A stretch of DNA of 64,000 nt from an uncultured Ignavibacteria bacterium (GCA_903862655.1 CAIOZA010000142.1:62001-126000); one strand, 5' to 3'. Numbered from the stretch's first letter, positions 11,201-20,601 are shown. Numbers and translations: made by a program. The notes: generated by a model not told the origin, from the sequence alone.

Positions 11201-11692
11201 AAATTGTGTTCGGTATAAGGGTGATCCGGTTGTCAATTCTGAAGAGTCAGCACCGATATTGAATGTTTCTTCATTAACCGAACTGCTGATTATCCTTGAA
11301 TAATATTTTTTCTGATAAGTTGATTTTGTTGGTTTTGAAGTAAATTGAATTGAATCAGGAGCTTCCCATCCTAATTTGAAATAAGGTGCTTCGTTCATGG
11401 TTGAATCGAACTTGCCTGTGTGTTTGTACACAACATGGTACGTAAGGTAATCCCATTCACCGCATGAATAGTTGTCTTGAGTAGTTCTTGGGTCACATTT
11501 TAGAGTATTTAGCATTAAAATCTTTCTAAATTGTCCGGGATTATCGGGGAATTTGTATGTTCCTCTTCTGCCAGTAATAGAATCGAATGAAAGGGTTTGT
11601 ACAACAATTGTATCTTGTGCAAACAGAAAATCCGGTAATAAAACACAAATAACAGCTAGAAAGAATTTTAGCTTTACTGATTTAGTCATCAT
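8258..11692 (-). CDS. Secreted PNGase F-like (peptide-N-glycosidase) protein with inserted LamG/concanavalin-like domain and T9SS C-terminal sorting domain
   Basis: N-terminal LKCDPRTTQDNYSCGEWDYLTYHVV; YEIGRFITPYG; GHGHQSNDGNYPHCCEWKDNTH; NPVYPQGGTWPGSREGWCPGD (all PNGase F-like blocks); LamG region FLQFDGINDYVECG...FTLEGWVRV...; C-term SIFPNPTEKDVTIKI...AGAYFVRISNGQYDITRKFIKK. Confidence 0.8.
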   Translation of the reverse strand: MMTKSVKLKFFLAVICVLLPDFLFAQDTIVVQTLSFDSITGRRGTYKFPDNPGQFRKILMLNTLKCDPRTTQDNYSCGEWDYLTYHVVYKHTGKFDSTMNEAPYFKLGWEAPDSIQFTSKPTKSTYQKKYYSRIISSSVNEETFNIGADSSELTTGSPLYRTQFVISSKELKAFGFTKGNIDRIKIFAKDAGGTLKNFTIKIRNAPVGTLLSFINSSLVTIYQEETRNLNSGWNDFNLIKSFNWTGMSNIMIDISFELKSGTAPILMGRPSAKAFITNTTDNFLQFDGINDYVECGKISELANAQKFTLEGWVRVDQWENWNRVFGTNSTHIELGDKVGQIYCIIRNGNNTYANAGSAIVLNEWTHIAFVYDGSQAKNSDRIRLYVNGELRGLTYTDNIPANTIKTIEAFNLTDVSSSNSSMKGALNEIRVWNEALEATTITNWFDQKINSSHPNYNNLVANYSMDLDKSTELTDESLTGKYPAKLYGCPQWVSMLPENVSLNVNDSPNVPTLQFLRGTYTSQLDSTVINYDITNPPISIITYKVQGNGVVTDNVQYVWQSGYTYKFDSDGKIIDSTLVTPENNLKNYKLKFYNPPFELTDQYEIGRFITPYGINLDLGPTGFTWTYDVTDYAPLLQGNVDLSAGNQQELIDLKFLFIKGTTPRDVLNINRIWGGFASYSYKDLSDNIRLSAVNVPLFENAKQFKVKTRLTGHGHQSNDGNYPHCCEWKDNTHSFLVNDNTVSTWHIFLNDECALNPVYPQGGTWPGSREGWCPGDLVRDHEIEITKNISGNSVKLDYDISKVPANNQGMGSGNYIVSMDLIEYSDLKFNKDIEINQVITPNKEPYYSRKKPICSNPMVEIRNNGKETVNSIKFKYKVSGGQEFIYNWNGELLSQEKSTISLPIPGSSFWIGDANKKFELEAWLEDSKMDDNPETNKFWTFFNLPDLYPETIILNYQTNRRPSDYTYQVLDINDKVVFSKTDLSPETNYLDTLKLPKGCYTLQLLDANNMGLSYWAYTEQGSGFIRILDPKSKPLKAFNPDFGKGISYSFNLGDITFIPDQDFDYFVSIFPNPTEKDVTIKINFELGQSSMQVFDLNGTEILSERINSTLDYSYNINSSYLSAGAYFVRISNGQYDITRKFIKK

Positions 11693-11784
11693 ATTAAATC
11701 CATATTGTAATTTAAAATAATATATTAAACAAAATTAATAATTCCGGACTAAATTTTTATTAAATATTATTATTTAAGTCAAAA

Positions 11785-11809
11785 AAAAGACCGCTTTTAG
11801 CGGTCTTTT
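11785..11809 (-). terminator. Intrinsic terminator downstream of the 11839-12540 gene
   Basis: AAAAGACCGC-tttta-GCGGTCTTTT hairpin with flanking A/T tracts. Confidence 0.75.
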
Positions 11810-11838
11810 GAAAATTCACAATAAATCTTCTGAATAAT

Positions 11839-12540
11839 TTACAGTGTTTCACATGGTAATTTTTGCTTTGCAACCCATGCATCAAATTTTTCAATTTGTT
11901 TAGGATCTGTTAATGTTGCTCTAATTTCTATATAAAGATTTTTGAGGCAATTACAGAGAGCAGTTTTATCAATTGTAGCATCTAAATCAGTTTTCAATTG
12001 TTTGTTGATAGCGTCAAGTTCAGTTTTTGCAGCTGCTCTAGTCATTGTACCAGCTTTAACTGCAGCAATAATCGGTTCTCTTGCGGCTTTAGCTGCATCA
12101 ACTGCTGCTTTTCTTGCAGCAGCACCTGCATCCATAACACCTTTTACGCAGTCATGGTATGTGGGCATTAAATCACCGATTGTTGTCATTTGTTCTCTTG
12201 TTAATCTAAGATCCCAAAGTAACATACGAAGCTTAAAGCCTGGACCCATTCTGTCTTTCATTCCGCCCATTCCGCCTTTATCGTCTGGACGTCCATCCCC
12301 TGGTTTGCATCCATCAATGAATTGCTGAGGATAAACCTGAAGGTCATTAGACAAATCGCCATAAACTGTAAATTCATTTGCATCAAATGCATTCATAGTT
12401 GCATCTGAAACAATTTGGTTACCGTTCATCATCTGCATATTTTGAGCAGGATTAACGGAGTCGTTTTTGCAGGAATAAACTCCAATTACCATTGCAATTG
12501 TAAAAATTGCAAAGAGGCTGGAAAATAATACTTTTTTCAT
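11839..12540 (-). CDS. Putative lipoprotein with LTxxQ-like helical region
   Basis: MKKVLFSSLFAIFTIAMVIGVYSCKND lipoprotein signal; LRLTREQMTTIGDL followed by Ala-rich helix. Confidence 0.55.
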   Translation of the reverse strand: MKKVLFSSLFAIFTIAMVIGVYSCKNDSVNPAQNMQMMNGNQIVSDATMNAFDANEFTVYGDLSNDLQVYPQQFIDGCKPGDGRPDDKGGMGGMKDRMGPGFKLRMLLWDLRLTREQMTTIGDLMPTYHDCVKGVMDAGAAARKAAVDAAKAAREPIIAAVKAGTMTRAAAKTELDAINKQLKTDLDATIDKTALCNCLKNLYIEIRATLTDPKQIEKFDAWVAKQKLPCETL

Positions 12541-12794
12541 AGAGACCTCAAGAATAATTAAAAAATAAAAAAAATCATGTCATTGTGTTCTGTATGCAAT
12601 TACACAAGTTAAATTCATTTGTTAGAAGAATTTTCCGAAAATTATGATTAAAATTTCAAAGATTAAATTCTAACTAGCTAGCATTCAGTTTTCAAATGTA
12701 TAGACAAAATAATTTTACTTTGGTTTAATTTTACTAGTAATATTTTTTAAATTTCTTTATTTTGAGAAAATATTTTAAGTGATAATAGAAAAAT

Positions 12795-13886
12795 ATGGAT
12801 GCAAAAAGGAAATATAAGATACTGATTATAGAAGATGATTCAATTGTTTTAGCAAATCTGGGCTATATTTTTGAGTTGGAAGATTATAATGTTGTAAAGG
12901 CTGTAAATGGCATTGATGGCTTAGATAAAGCCACAACTGAACAACCTGATTTAATCGTTTGCGACATCTCAATGCCAGGAATGGATGGGTATCAGGTATT
13001 AGAAAAATTAAAAAGCAATCCAGAAACATTTAGTATACCATTTATTTTTCTTACTGCAAGGGTTGATAAAGCAGATCAAAGGCTTGGTATGCAGATGGGA
13101 GCCGATGATTATATCACTAAACCATTCGAGGCGGATGATATTTTAAATGCAATACAATCAAGACTACAAAAATATGAAAATCAACGAAAAACTTATGAAT
13201 CAAGAATAGACAGCATTAAAAATGTTGTATCTACTACTCTTCCTCATGAGCTTAGGTCACCACTTAATTCAATTCTTGGTTTTACACAAATCATGAAATC
13301 TAACTTCAGAGAACTGACTGAAGACGACATCATGATTATGTTGAATAATATTGAGAATGCAGGTAAGAGGATCTTGAGACTTATTGTTAACTATCTCTTC
13401 TTCAATAGACTAATGCATCAACCGGATACTTTTGTTATAAAGGATCAGGGCGTGTTGTCAACTTCCATGTATATTAATACTAAATCTATGGAGATAGCAA
13501 AAAACTATATGCGTGAATCTGATTTAAAGCTGGATGTTGAAAACGCCTCGGTAAGATTGCCTGATGAATGCTTTCTTAAATTGGTTGAAGAAATTACTGA
13601 CAATGCTTTTAAATTCTCTCAACCTGGTTCTGAAATCAATGTAACCGGAAAGAAAATTGATAACCTATATTACTTGACCGTGGCTAATTTTGGAGTGGAA
13701 TTTACCTCGGAACAATTCAGTCAGATTTCTGCTTTTGTTCAATTCGACAGAATAAAGTATGAACAACAGGGATCGGGTATGGGACTTGCCATTGTTCAAA
13801 AAATTCTCAACTTATTTGCTGGAAAGCTGGAGATGTATTCGTCTCAGGATAGCAAGACGGTGGTTGTTGCTGTCATTCCAATGTAA
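12795..13886 (+). CDS. Receiver domain-histidine kinase hybrid
   Basis: Receiver: ILIIEDDSIVLANLGYIF...DLIVCDISMPGMDGYQVL...YITKPFEADD; kinase: TTLPHELRSPLNSILGFTQ, EEITDNAFKFSQPG, GSGMGLAIVQKI. Confidence 0.9.
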   Translation: MDAKRKYKILIIEDDSIVLANLGYIFELEDYNVVKAVNGIDGLDKATTEQPDLIVCDISMPGMDGYQVLEKLKSNPETFSIPFIFLTARVDKADQRLGMQMGADDYITKPFEADDILNAIQSRLQKYENQRKTYESRIDSIKNVVSTTLPHELRSPLNSILGFTQIMKSNFRELTEDDIMIMLNNIENAGKRILRLIVNYLFFNRLMHQPDTFVIKDQGVLSTSMYINTKSMEIAKNYMRESDLKLDVENASVRLPDECFLKLVEEITDNAFKFSQPGSEINVTGKKIDNLYYLTVANFGVEFTSEQFSQISAFVQFDRIKYEQQGSGMGLAIVQKILNLFAGKLEMYSSQDSKTVVVAVIPM

Positions 13887-13902
13887 GTAAATTTCACTAC
13901 AT

Positions 13903-16371
13903 TTAATTTTTCAATAAATCTTTTGTTTTTTTTGTGTAATTTTTATTTATAGAATCAGAGTTCAATATATCTTTGATTATTTCTTTATATTTATTTTGTT
14001 GATAAAAATACAACAAAGCCTCTTTGGCAGCATTACTAACCTTGAAGTTCCAATAGCAGAAAGCATCAATAATATTAATTCCTACTTCCTTATCAAAATA
14101 GTTCAGTCTTTTTAAAGCAGTAATTGAATTGATTCTGGTTTCAAATTCATAACTAGGGGATGTATATTTTTTCAATTCATCAATATACTCCTTCTTACCT
14201 GAACCAATAGCTATTTCTAGCCATTTCATTCTTACGTTCTTACCTCGCCATCCTTCTTCTTTTCCGACTATATCTAGATACAAATCGATATCTTTTGGAT
14301 AGGATATGGTTAGGTTTTGAAGCGCATATTCAATATTTGCAAAGGAAGTATCCTTGAGAAGCTTTTCGTAATCACGTCTTATTTCTATGTTAATATCAGT
14401 TACATTGTCAACAACAGCTCTTCTTACCAAGGCATCAGAATCATAAATTGCAGCTTTAATATTTCTCAACGATGTTGAATTATCATCTTTTGAAATTTGG
14501 TTTAAAATTTCGCTTTTAGTTAGATGAAACTTTTCATTTTTATATAAACTGTTCAGTAAATTCCGCTTCTTTTCAATTGGAATACTTCTAAGCTCAACAA
14601 GAGCATCATACCTGTCAATCATATCCGGAGATTTAGTGGCTTGTGCCGCTAACTCAGCATATTCTCGGGTGAATGTCAATTTTTTCAAAACTTTATTAGC
14701 CGGATCAAATAAAACAAAATCAATATTCTTTCTTTGAGGATTGGGAATGTTGATTATATTAAGCTTATCATTAATCCATACGCGAGCTGTATCAAACGAG
14801 CCATCCCGATAGTATACAAAAATTTCAATTGGCATTTTGAATAATCCAACTAACTCATCAGTTTGGTGAATCTGTTCAACTGTTACTTGGGTATTTCTTA
14901 ATAAGTTTTCTTCATCTTCTGATTTATATGAAACTTTGTAATGAGGTTCACCACCACGATATATCCATTCCTCGAAAAACCAATCAAGATTCATCCCTGT
15001 TGTGGTGTAAATAGAACGCAATAGATCTGGAGTTTCTGCATAATTATGTTGAAATTTATTTAAATAGCTCTTAATCGATAAATTGAAATAATTATCCCCT
15101 AAAACATATCGAAGCATATCTAGCACCAGCGATCCTTTCTGGTAAATTCTATTTGTACCGGCTCTGCTTGACGCAAGTGGATAGTTATTTGTTTTTGCTT
15201 CGCTAAATGCTTTATCCATCTCGAGTCTTCGGTCGTTCTGATAGTATTCTATCCCAAAAATACTTTTTTCAAATTGTTTTGCGTAATAAGTAGCGAAACT
15301 CTCAGTCAACCAGACATCTTTTGGGGTGAGATGAGAAATACAGTTTCCGAACCATTGATGAGCCAGTTCGTGAGCATTAACGTTAATATAATTTCTCTGC
15401 CAATATGCCCTTCGGTTGATTACCATGTAATCTCCAAAGATAGTAGATGTTGTTGTCTCCATTGCTCCAAAGAGATAATCGTGAACAGGTGCTTGTCTGT
15501 AAAGTTCGTATGGATAATTGAAACCTAATTCTTTTTCGAAAAAGTCGACCATTTCAGCTGAGTACTGGTACGTATCATCAAACCTGTCAGCTTGGTCAGG
15601 ATATATCCAGAGTTCTACAGGTAAACCGGATTTTGTAGTTTTAGTTTTGAATTCGTAGTCACCAATAACCAATGCTGTCGAAAAGAAAGGATGGTTCTTA
15701 TTCATTCGATAATGCCATGTCTTCGTTCCATTAGAGCTATCTTTCACTTCAATCCGAACACCATTTGAAAAAACTTTATATTTTGAGTCAAAATTGACAT
15801 ACATATCAACAGTCAATCTGTCATCAATAAAAGGGAGCCAATTATGTGGGCGGTGAGCCCAAATCTGCTTCCTTTTGATATTTAATGGATCATTCCAGCC
15901 AACAAAATATATTGGACCTTCTTCAGGAGAAGCTTCATAATTGAAGATAATATGATATTCTTTATTATGCTCCAGCTTTGTTTTTGGGTAGATGATGACA
16001 TCACGATCGGTAGTCCTGTATGTGATATCGACATTGGGAATGGATATAGAAAAGAATTTAAAAGAAGGAGCATAGAAAACTATAGAATCAGTTTGAAATC
16101 TTTTTGTCAGAACTGTAAAATCGGTTTGAGCTATGATTTTATTCCTTTTAGGCTCGATTGATATATTGGCATCGAGATGAATCAACTTTACAATTAATTC
16201 AACAGGTTCATTAGCTGTTTCATTGAAGTAAGATTTGCTAAGTTGCTGTGCGAATGTGATAAGGCTGCTTAGCAAAATAATTATTATTAATATTTTCAGT
16301 TTTCTCATCTTAAATGCCAAGTTTTTATTGGTTAGAATTTTAATTTTGTTATTAAAGCTTGAAATGTGCAA
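13903..16371 (-). CDS. M1 family metallopeptidase (aminopeptidase N-like)
   Basis: GAMETTTST and HELAHQWFGNCISHLTPKDVWLTESFATYY (HExxH-x18-E); C-terminal HEAT-like segment. Confidence 0.93.
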   Translation of the reverse strand: MHISSFNNKIKILTNKNLAFKMRKLKILIIIILLSSLITFAQQLSKSYFNETANEPVELIVKLIHLDANISIEPKRNKIIAQTDFTVLTKRFQTDSIVFYAPSFKFFSISIPNVDITYRTTDRDVIIYPKTKLEHNKEYHIIFNYEASPEEGPIYFVGWNDPLNIKRKQIWAHRPHNWLPFIDDRLTVDMYVNFDSKYKVFSNGVRIEVKDSSNGTKTWHYRMNKNHPFFSTALVIGDYEFKTKTTKSGLPVELWIYPDQADRFDDTYQYSAEMVDFFEKELGFNYPYELYRQAPVHDYLFGAMETTTSTIFGDYMVINRRAYWQRNYINVNAHELAHQWFGNCISHLTPKDVWLTESFATYYAKQFEKSIFGIEYYQNDRRLEMDKAFSEAKTNNYPLASSRAGTNRIYQKGSLVLDMLRYVLGDNYFNLSIKSYLNKFQHNYAETPDLLRSIYTTTGMNLDWFFEEWIYRGGEPHYKVSYKSEDEENLLRNTQVTVEQIHQTDELVGLFKMPIEIFVYYRDGSFDTARVWINDKLNIINIPNPQRKNIDFVLFDPANKVLKKLTFTREYAELAAQATKSPDMIDRYDALVELRSIPIEKKRNLLNSLYKNEKFHLTKSEILNQISKDDNSTSLRNIKAAIYDSDALVRRAVVDNVTDINIEIRRDYEKLLKDTSFANIEYALQNLTISYPKDIDLYLDIVGKEEGWRGKNVRMKWLEIAIGSGKKEYIDELKKYTSPSYEFETRINSITALKRLNYFDKEVGINIIDAFCYWNFKVSNAAKEALLYFYQQNKYKEIIKDILNSDSINKNYTKKTKDLLKN

Positions 16372-16442
16372 TTAGTTAAACAACAAATTAAGATAAATAT
16401 ATATTTTTTTAGCTGAAAATTAAAAATTTATTCAAATTTCCT

Positions 16443-16450
16443 TATATTTG
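16443..16450 (+). promoter_or_regulatory. Possible Bacteroidota-type -7 element (TAnnTTTG) upstream of etfB
   Basis: TATATTTG 38 nt upstream of the etfB ATG; no -33 element verified. Confidence 0.3.
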
Positions 16451-16487
16451 CAAACTTATAGATTTTAGAATTTTTGGAGTAACTTTA

Positions 16488-17234
16488 ATGAATATTTTAG
16501 TTTGTATTTCACGAGTACCTGATACTGCCTCGAGAGTCATTGTTGGGTCTGATGGGAAAACTATTGACCCTCAAGGCATTAAGTATATAGTAAACCCTTA
16601 TGATGAAATTGCTTTGGAAGAAGGACTTCGTCTTCGCGAGAAAAACGGTGGTACAGTTACTGCATTAACTGTTGGTGGAGAAAGTTCAAAGGAACAATTA
16701 CGTACTGCATTAGCTATGGGTGTAGATTCAGCAGTTATTGTCAAAACTGATTCGAGTTTTGATTCCTTTTTTGTTGCAAATAATATCTCAGAATACGCAA
16801 AATCAATTAATCCTGATATCATTTTATTAGGAAAGCAGAGTGTCGATTTTGATTCTTTGCAGGTACCATCAATACTTGGAGAATTATTGGGACTTCCTTC
16901 AGTGTCAGTTGTTACAAAACTGGCAATTGAAGGTAATACTGTTACTGCTGAACGGGAAATCGAAGGAGGTAAAGAGGTTGTTGAAACTTCATTGCCTTGT
17001 ATTATAAGTGCTCAAAAAGGTTTAAATGATCCAAGGTATCCTAAATTACCAGATATTATGAAAGCTAAATCTAAACCAATTGAAGAAAAGGATGCTGTTA
17101 ACTCAGATGAAAGAGTTACAGTAATGGGGATTGAAATTCCATTAAAGAAAAGAGCTGGAATTATTCTGGGTGGTGAAGATAAGGATATCGATGAAGTTGT
17201 TCGTTTACTTCACGAAGAATCCAAAGTTATTTAA
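16488..17234 (+). CDS. etfB: Electron transfer flavoprotein subunit beta
   Basis: MNILVCISRVPDTASRVIV...YIVNPYDEIALEEGLRLRE...; immediately upstream of etfA. Confidence 0.93.
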   Translation: MNILVCISRVPDTASRVIVGSDGKTIDPQGIKYIVNPYDEIALEEGLRLREKNGGTVTALTVGGESSKEQLRTALAMGVDSAVIVKTDSSFDSFFVANNISEYAKSINPDIILLGKQSVDFDSLQVPSILGELLGLPSVSVVTKLAIEGNTVTAEREIEGGKEVVETSLPCIISAQKGLNDPRYPKLPDIMKAKSKPIEEKDAVNSDERVTVMGIEIPLKKRAGIILGGEDKDIDEVVRLLHEESKVI

Positions 17235-17266
17235 TTATTATTTGACAACAAGAAAGTGAAATCAAT

Positions 17267-18223
17267 ATGAATAAAATATTAGTATATCTTGAAGGCAATA
17301 AAGTAGAACTGAAGCGTGCATCCTACGAAATCGTTTCTGCCGCCCGTACTTTTGGACTACCTGTAATCGGATTAATAATAAATGTTGTTGAATCTCAAGT
17401 TCAGATTGCAGCAGAATATGGATTGAAAGAATGTATCATTGCTAACTCTCCAACTCTTAATAATTATTCCTCAACTGCTTATGCCTCTATTATTGCCGAA
17501 ACAGCCAAATCAAATGGATGCGACGTGATTTTATTCGCCGGTAATGCAGCAGGATTGGAGCTTGCCCCGAGAGTATCTGCGAAACTCGATGCAGGTTATA
17601 TATCAGATTGTGTGAAGCTTGAAGTCGCAAATGGGAACTTCATTGCCAAAAAACCTGTTTATGGCGGAAAAGCTCAGATCATTGCTAAAATTAATACTGA
17701 AAATAAAGTCTTTTCACTGAGACCCAATGTTTTCACAGCTACAACAGAACCTGCAAGTCTAAGTATCACTACAGTAACATCTTCAATAGGTGAAGCCGAT
17801 GCAACTTCAAAAGTTATTAATCTTGCCAAGAATGAAGGCAAGCTTGATGTCCTTGAAGCTGATGTCGTTGTGTCCGCCGGCCGTGGAATAAAGGGACCAG
17901 AAAACTATATTCTTATAGAAAATCTTGCAGAAGTCTTTGGTGGAGCAGTTGGTGCTTCCCGAGCAGTTGTCGATGCAGGATGGCGACCACACGGGGAGCA
18001 AGTGGGGCAAACAGGTAAAACAGTTTCTCCGACTTTATATATTGCAGCTGGTATATCCGGTGCTGTACAGCATATGGCTGGTATGTCCACATCAAAAGTT
18101 ATTCTTGCAATTAACAAAGATAAAGATGCACCAATATTCAAAGTATGTGATTATGGACTAGTTGGTGATCTTTTTGAAGTAATACCTAAGCTTACCGAGA
18201 AAATTAAAGCTATCAAAGGTTAA
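17267..18223 (+). CDS. etfA: Electron transfer flavoprotein subunit alpha
   Basis: C-terminal FAD-domain VVSAGRGIKGPENYILIENLAEVFGGAVGASRAVVDAGWRPHGEQVGQTGKTVSPTLYIAAGISGAVQHMAGM. Confidence 0.95.
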   Translation: MNKILVYLEGNKVELKRASYEIVSAARTFGLPVIGLIINVVESQVQIAAEYGLKECIIANSPTLNNYSSTAYASIIAETAKSNGCDVILFAGNAAGLELAPRVSAKLDAGYISDCVKLEVANGNFIAKKPVYGGKAQIIAKINTENKVFSLRPNVFTATTEPASLSITTVTSSIGEADATSKVINLAKNEGKLDVLEADVVVSAGRGIKGPENYILIENLAEVFGGAVGASRAVVDAGWRPHGEQVGQTGKTVSPTLYIAAGISGAVQHMAGMSTSKVILAINKDKDAPIFKVCDYGLVGDLFEVIPKLTEKIKAIKG

Positions 18224-18240
18224 AATAAATCTGTCCCTAT

Positions 18241-18278
18241 CCCAATTTGTTATAGCTAGCAAATTGGGATTTTTTTTA
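18241..18278 (+). terminator. Intrinsic terminator after etfBA
   Basis: CCCAATTTG-ttatagctag-CAAATTGGG followed by T-tract. Confidence 0.85.
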
Positions 18279-18402
18279 TTTACGTCCGATTTATCTTTTG
18301 ATTTCTGATTTAATATTTGTAGTTTTAAATTACTGCAATAATCGTTATACTTATACAGTCAATAACATAGTAAAAGAACCGAAATAGAATTGAGCAAAAT
18401 AA

Positions 18403-19002
18403 ATGGAAAAAATTCAATTAGTAGTTTTAGGATTAACAGCTAGTCCCGCAAGTAATAATGCTTATGCCCTTATATTAAAAGAACTTGAAGGCAATAAAAG
18501 GCTCCCAATAATAATCGGTGCTTTCGAAGCTCAAGCCATAGCTCTTGAAATGGAAGGAGTTGTTCCACCTAGACCAATGACACACGACCTTATCAAATCC
18601 TTGATAGAATCATTCAATTCATCAATTACTGAAGTTTTTATCAGTGAATTGAGAGATGGAACTTATTATGCTAAATTGATTTTCGAAGATATAGGTCTTG
18701 AGTTGGATGCCCGTCCAAGCGATGCAATTGCTATAGCTGTGAGATGTAATTCTCCAATCTATGTGAATGCTGATGTTCTTGCTGAAGCAGGTATAGTAAC
18801 ACAAGCTGATGAAGCTGATTCTGACGAAATAGATGGTGATAATGATTTGAATTTTGCCCAGCCCGAAAAGAAAAAATCAAATAAACCGTTAACAAAGACC
18901 GATCAAATCCAGAAAGATTTAGACAAAGCCATAATTGACGAAGATTATGAGAAAGCTGCGACATTACGTGATGAATTGAAAAAACTTCTTGAATCATCGT
19001 AA
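18403..19002 (+). CDS. Bifunctional nuclease (DUF151) family protein with C-terminal UvrB/UvrC-like motif
   Basis: LPIIIGAFEAQAIALEMEGVVPPRPMTHDLI...RPSDAIAIAVRCNSPIYV; C-term LDKAIIDEDYEKAATLRDELKKLLE. Confidence 0.9.
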   Translation: MEKIQLVVLGLTASPASNNAYALILKELEGNKRLPIIIGAFEAQAIALEMEGVVPPRPMTHDLIKSLIESFNSSITEVFISELRDGTYYAKLIFEDIGLELDARPSDAIAIAVRCNSPIYVNADVLAEAGIVTQADEADSDEIDGDNDLNFAQPEKKKSNKPLTKTDQIQKDLDKAIIDEDYEKAATLRDELKKLLESS

Positions 19003-19089
19003 ATAAATTCAAACAAATATAGATAATCCAGAAATTAATTTTTTTTATAAGTTTTAATTCTTAATTTTGTAATCCTTTTTTAAGGCGTT

Positions 19090-19163
19090 GCCGGAGTAGC
19101 TCAGTCGGTTAGAGCAATGGAATCATAATCCATGTGTCGGGGGTTCAAATCCCTCCTCCGGTA
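19090..19163 (+). tRNA. tRNA with CAT anticodon (probably tRNA-Met elongator; tRNA-Ile2 not excluded)
   Basis: GCCGGAG acceptor pairing with CTCCGGT, D-arm AGCTCAGTCGGTTAGAGC, anticodon loop ATCATAA, T-arm GGGGGTTCAAATCCCTC; CCA not encoded. Confidence 0.93.
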
Positions 19164-19194
19164 CTAAGAGCATAACAAGTCTGCCTAGTATACC

Positions 19195-19231
19195 AAACGG
19201 GATATGAAATTTTTCATATCCCGTTTTTTTA
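19195..19231 (+). terminator. Intrinsic terminator after tRNA
   Basis: AAACGGGATATGAAA-tt-TTTCATATCCCGTTT followed by T-tract. Confidence 0.85.
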
Positions 19232-19305
19232 CCAAACATTAACAAAAATTGCACGATTACAAATAAAAAAATCCCGCCGAAACGAGATTTTATTGAGTTT
19301 AATTC

Positions 19306-20601
19306 TTATTTCGCCAGTTTTATCCATTTTATAAGATCGCTAAGCTTTGGCTTCTTGCCATACATTAGTATTCCTACTCTGTATATTTTAGATGTTGCCC
19401 ATAGAGCCCCAAAGAATGTACCGATCAGCAGTACAACCGATAGAGCAATCTGCCAGAGAGGCACATTGGTAGCTGCAACTCTGACTATCATCAGAATAGG
19501 AGTAAAGAAAGGAATCAGCGATAGAATCACTGCAAGCGGACCATCTGGATTTGCCATAATTGCCGGCATGAACATCATAGGTAAAATTATGGGTAACATA
19601 ACAGGTGTCTGAAGCTGCGCGGCATCAGATTCCTGATCCACAGCTGAGCCAACTGCGGCGAATAAAGTCGAATAAATGAAATATCCTGCTATGAAATAGA
19701 AAATGAATCCAAGTATCAGACTTATAGGAATGCGAGGTATGTCAATCGGTAGCTGTGGCACTTGTGCCATTTGCATGCCTCCTGCGAGCACTTCGGGTTT
19801 GGGCATGAAGATCATTATTATCGGACCTGCAGAAGCAAGGAGTATGCCTCCAACGACCAACCAGAAGGTTACCTGAGTCATTCCAACCAATCCGATCCCG
19901 ATAACTTTGCCCATCATTATTTCGAAAGGTCGGGCAGATGATGCGATTACTTCGATTATTCTGTTTGCTTTCTCTTCAATTACGCTTCGCATAACTAATG
20001 AACCGTACAGCATCATCATAATATAAATGAAAAATCCTAGAATATAACCTATTCCGGCGTAAGCTTCTGTGTAGTCCTTTTCGGTTCCTTTTGCTGTGAT
20101 TTTTTTTGTGCCGATATCAACACTGACGTCAATCATATTGATAACGGAAGTATCGGTGCCATTCTGTATCAGTCTTTCTTTACGGATAATATTATTCAGG
20201 TGTTTTTCCATCAGAGTAATAAAACCGATGCCACCTCCACCTCGCGTATAAACCGTTACTTTTGCAGATTGCAGGAAATCATCGGGGATAATAAGATATC
20301 CATCAATCTTTTCGTTTAGAACCTGCTCTTGAAGCTCATCCTCAGATTTTGAGGTCGGTAATTCAAATCTATCCTTATCTCTTAGAATGATCTTTTGATC
20401 GAGTTTCAGATTGGTTCTATCGAGAACGGCAATCTTCTTCTCCGTCGAATTTTGAGTTAAAACACTGGATGCAACAGATATTCCGAGGAAGGCCAGAATA
20501 ATAAGAGGACCAAGAATTGTGCTTATGATAAATCCTTTGGACTTAACTTTGGTCAGGTATTCATGACGGATTATGGTCATTATTTTTGAATTATTTGCCA
20601 C
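19306..20601 (-). CDS. ABC transporter permease (NatB/ABC-2 type)
   Basis: MTIIRHEYLTKVKSKGFIISTILGPL...; YGSLVMRSVIEEKANRIIEVIASSARPFEIMMGKVIGIG; overlaps ATPase gene by 11 nt. Confidence 0.9.
   Translation of the reverse strand: MANNSKIMTIIRHEYLTKVKSKGFIISTILGPLIILAFLGISVASSVLTQNSTEKKIAVLDRTNLKLDQKIILRDKDRFELPTSKSEDELQEQVLNEKIDGYLIIPDDFLQSAKVTVYTRGGGGIGFITLMEKHLNNIIRKERLIQNGTDTSVINMIDVSVDIGTKKITAKGTEKDYTEAYAGIGYILGFFIYIMMMLYGSLVMRSVIEEKANRIIEVIASSARPFEIMMGKVIGIGLVGMTQVTFWLVVGGILLASAGPIIMIFMPKPEVLAGGMQMAQVPQLPIDIPRIPISLILGFIFYFIAGYFIYSTLFAAVGSAVDQESDAAQLQTPVMLPIILPMMFMPAIMANPDGPLAVILSLIPFFTPILMIVRVAATNVPLWQIALSVVLLIGTFFGALWATSKIYRVGILMYGKKPKLSDLIKWIKLAK

Noticed and set aside
11942-12328. 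Plus-strand 128 aa ORF opposite the LTxxQ-like lipoprotein
   Set aside because: Ala/Ser/Pro composition is what an antisense reading of the Ala-rich helix would give; the minus-strand ORF has a convincing lipoprotein signal
18311-18320. TAATATTTG as a TAnnTTTG promoter element upstream of the DUF151 gene
   Set aside because: Spacing does not fit TAnnTTTG
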